Assembly: GCA_947486505.1 (NCBI GenBank)
Contig: CANKTT010000070.1
Location: 1 to 7,205, forward strand
DNA: 7,205 nucleotides
Origin: Actinomycetota bacterium
Lineage (GTDB): Bacteria; Actinomycetota; Actinomycetes; S36-B12; UBA5976
Direction of reading: 5' to 3'
Shown here: in pieces, positions 6,142 through 7,205 of the stretch
Layout of the letters: every line of letters starts with the position of its first letter
How positions within the stretch are numbered: position 1 is the stretch's first letter
Program-made: the position numbers and the translations under genes
The notes under the pieces: model-generated
What the model was told of the DNA's origin: nothing
What the model saw: the letters and a program-made list of their open reading frames with translations, nothing else
Databases searched by the model: none

Positions 6142-7205
6142 ATGGGGATTACACAGTCAGGGCTACCAATTGACCCGGTTTATGGACCGGAATCACGCGA
6201 TGGCTGGGATCCAAAGGTTGAGCTAGGTGAGCCGGGTGAATTTCCATTCACACGTGGTGTTTACCCAAGCATGTACACCGGACGTCCTTGGACCATGCGT
6301 CAGTACGCAGGCTTTGGAACTGCTGCCGAATCCAATGAGCGATATCACCAACTGCTAGCAGCTGGAACAACTGGCCTTAGCGTTGCCTTCGATCTGCCTA
6401 CCCAAATGGGTTACGACTCTGATCACCAATTAGCTCAAGGTGAAGTTGGCAAAGTTGGCGTAGCTATCGACACTGTCGAAGACATGAAGATCTTGTTTGA
6501 TCGGATCCCTTTAGATCAAGTTTCAACTTCGATGACGATTAATTCGCCAGCTTCAACTTTGCTGCTCATGTATCAGTTGGTTGCTGAAGGTGAAGGAATT
6601 CCTGGAACAGCGCTTAATGGCACGATTCAAAATGACGTACTTAAGGAATATATCTCCCGTGGAACCTACATCTATCCACCGGCAGCATCATTGCGTCTGA
6701 CAACGGACATTTTCGATTACTGCGCAAAAGAAATCCCGCGCTGGAATACAATTTCAATTTCTGGATATCACATGGGTGAAGCTGGAGCTACGCCAGCGCA
6801 AGAAATCGCATTCACACTTTCCAACGGCATCGAATATGTCCGAGCCGCAATTAAGGCTGGAATGAACATTGATGACTTTGCACCTCGTCTTGCGTTCTTC
6901 TTTGTTTCTCGAACCACAATTTTGGAAGAGATTGCGAAGTTCCGGGCGGCTCGCCGGATTTGGGCGCGCATCATGAAAGATGAATTCAAAGCCACAAATC
7001 CAAAGAGTCAGATGCTTCGTTTCCATACTCAGACTGCTGGTGTGCAGCTAACAGCGCAGCAGCCTGAAGTAAATCTCGTTCGAGTAGCAATCCAAGGCTT
7101 AGCCGCGGTGCTAGGTGGCACTCAGTCACTTCATACCAACTCTTTTGATGAAGCCATTGCGTTGCCGACAGAGAAAGCAGCTCGATTGGCACTTCGTACG
7201 CAGCA
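6142..7205 (+). CDS. mutB: Methylmalonyl-CoA mutase large subunit, 3' end outside window
   Basis: B12-dependent acyl-CoA mutase that interconverts (R)-methylmalonyl-CoA and succinyl-CoA, linking propionyl-CoA breakdown to the TCA cycle. The frame is open to the right edge; 354 codons of the TIM-barrel catalytic domain are visible. Hallmarks are [20 protein letters not shown] (38-57), [15 protein letters not shown] (81-95), [11 protein letters not shown] (160-170), [13 protein letters not shown] (205-217) and RFHTQTAG (293-300). Tyr55 and Arg173 align with Tyr89 and Arg207 of the Propionibacterium enzyme, which bind the substrate carboxylate. Isobutyryl-CoA mutase has Phe and Gln there, so methylmalonyl-CoA is the better call. 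The N-terminus is about 34 residues shorter than in the Propionibacterium subunit. Whether the cobalamin domain is fused or on a separate protein cannot be seen. The ATG at 6142 is set by an in-frame stop (the sdhB TAA) just upstream; no Shine-Dalgarno is visible, so re-initiation after sdhB is likely. Codon bias is weaker than in sdhA (Asn AAC 3, AAT 7). The gene name is used loosely for the large subunit. Confidence 0.95.
   Translation, partial: MGITQSGLPIDPVYGPESRDGWDPKVELGEPGEFPFTRGVYPSMYTGRPWTMRQYAGFGTAAESNERYHQLLAAGTTGLSVAFDLPTQMGYDSDHQLAQGEVGKVGVAIDTVEDMKILFDRIPLDQVSTSMTINSPASTLLLMYQLVAEGEGIPGTALNGTIQNDVLKEYISRGTYIYPPAASLRLTTDIFDYCAKEIPRWNTISISGYHMGEAGATPAQEIAFTLSNGIEYVRAAIKAGMNIDDFAPRLAFFFVSRTTILEEIAKFRAARRIWARIMKDEFKATNPKSQMLRFHTQTAGVQLTAQQPEVNLVRVAIQGLAAVLGGTQSLHTNSFDEAIALPTEKAARLALRTQ

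Noticed and set aside
6754..7192. Minus-strand open frames opposite the mutase gene.
   Set aside because: The + strand translation across this stretch is a continuous, motif-rich mutase domain; the reverse frames overlap each other and show no family features.

Overview
The window carries seven protein-coding genes, all on the + strand and tightly packed. The first is cut by the left edge and the last by the right edge. I see no mobile element, CRISPR array, rRNA, tRNA or other accessory gene. The content points to an actinobacterium. The complex II has a single, long membrane subunit of the type known from mycobacterial Sdh1 (Rv0249c-like), its flavoprotein and iron-sulfur subunits are of the matching kind, and the tryptophanyl-tRNA synthetase has the actinobacterial '[14 protein letters not shown]' form of its HIGH region. 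Base composition is close to balanced rather than GC-rich. That would fit low-GC aquatic Actinobacteria such as the Nanopelagicales (acI), but this placement is inference.

Left block (1-2563): the C-terminal part of a CNNM/CBS-domain (HlyC/CorC family) membrane protein, then trpS, then a Gph-like HAD phosphatase. CorC-like and trpS overlap by 4 bases (ATGA), and trpS and the phosphatase are 13 bases apart, so the three look like one transcription unit.

The 101-base gap (2564-2664) is the only real intergenic region. It holds a likely control region for the second block: a near-perfect CRP/GlxR-type palindrome (TGTGC-N6-TCACA) about 64 bases before the sdhC start, and a -10-like hexamer placed so that transcription would begin at or next to the sdhC ATG, i.e. 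a leaderless mRNA. No convincing factor-independent terminator was seen.

Right block (2665-7205): sdhC-sdhA-sdhB, a complete three-subunit succinate:quinone oxidoreductase of the mycobacterial Sdh1 kind ('type F', reported to have a Rieske-type [2Fe-2S] cluster in the membrane). Nine bases later follows the large subunit of a B12-dependent methylmalonyl-CoA mutase, truncated by the window edge. The mutase makes succinyl-CoA from propionate-derived methylmalonyl-CoA, and complex II oxidises the succinate formed from it. The arrangement therefore joins propionyl-CoA carbon to the TCA cycle and the respiratory chain.

Most of the window is ordinary core metabolism. The points most worth checking are the Sdh1-type membrane subunit, the predicted CRP/GlxR-controlled leaderless sdh promoter, and the sdh-mutase linkage. 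I found no evidence for a previously undescribed system.
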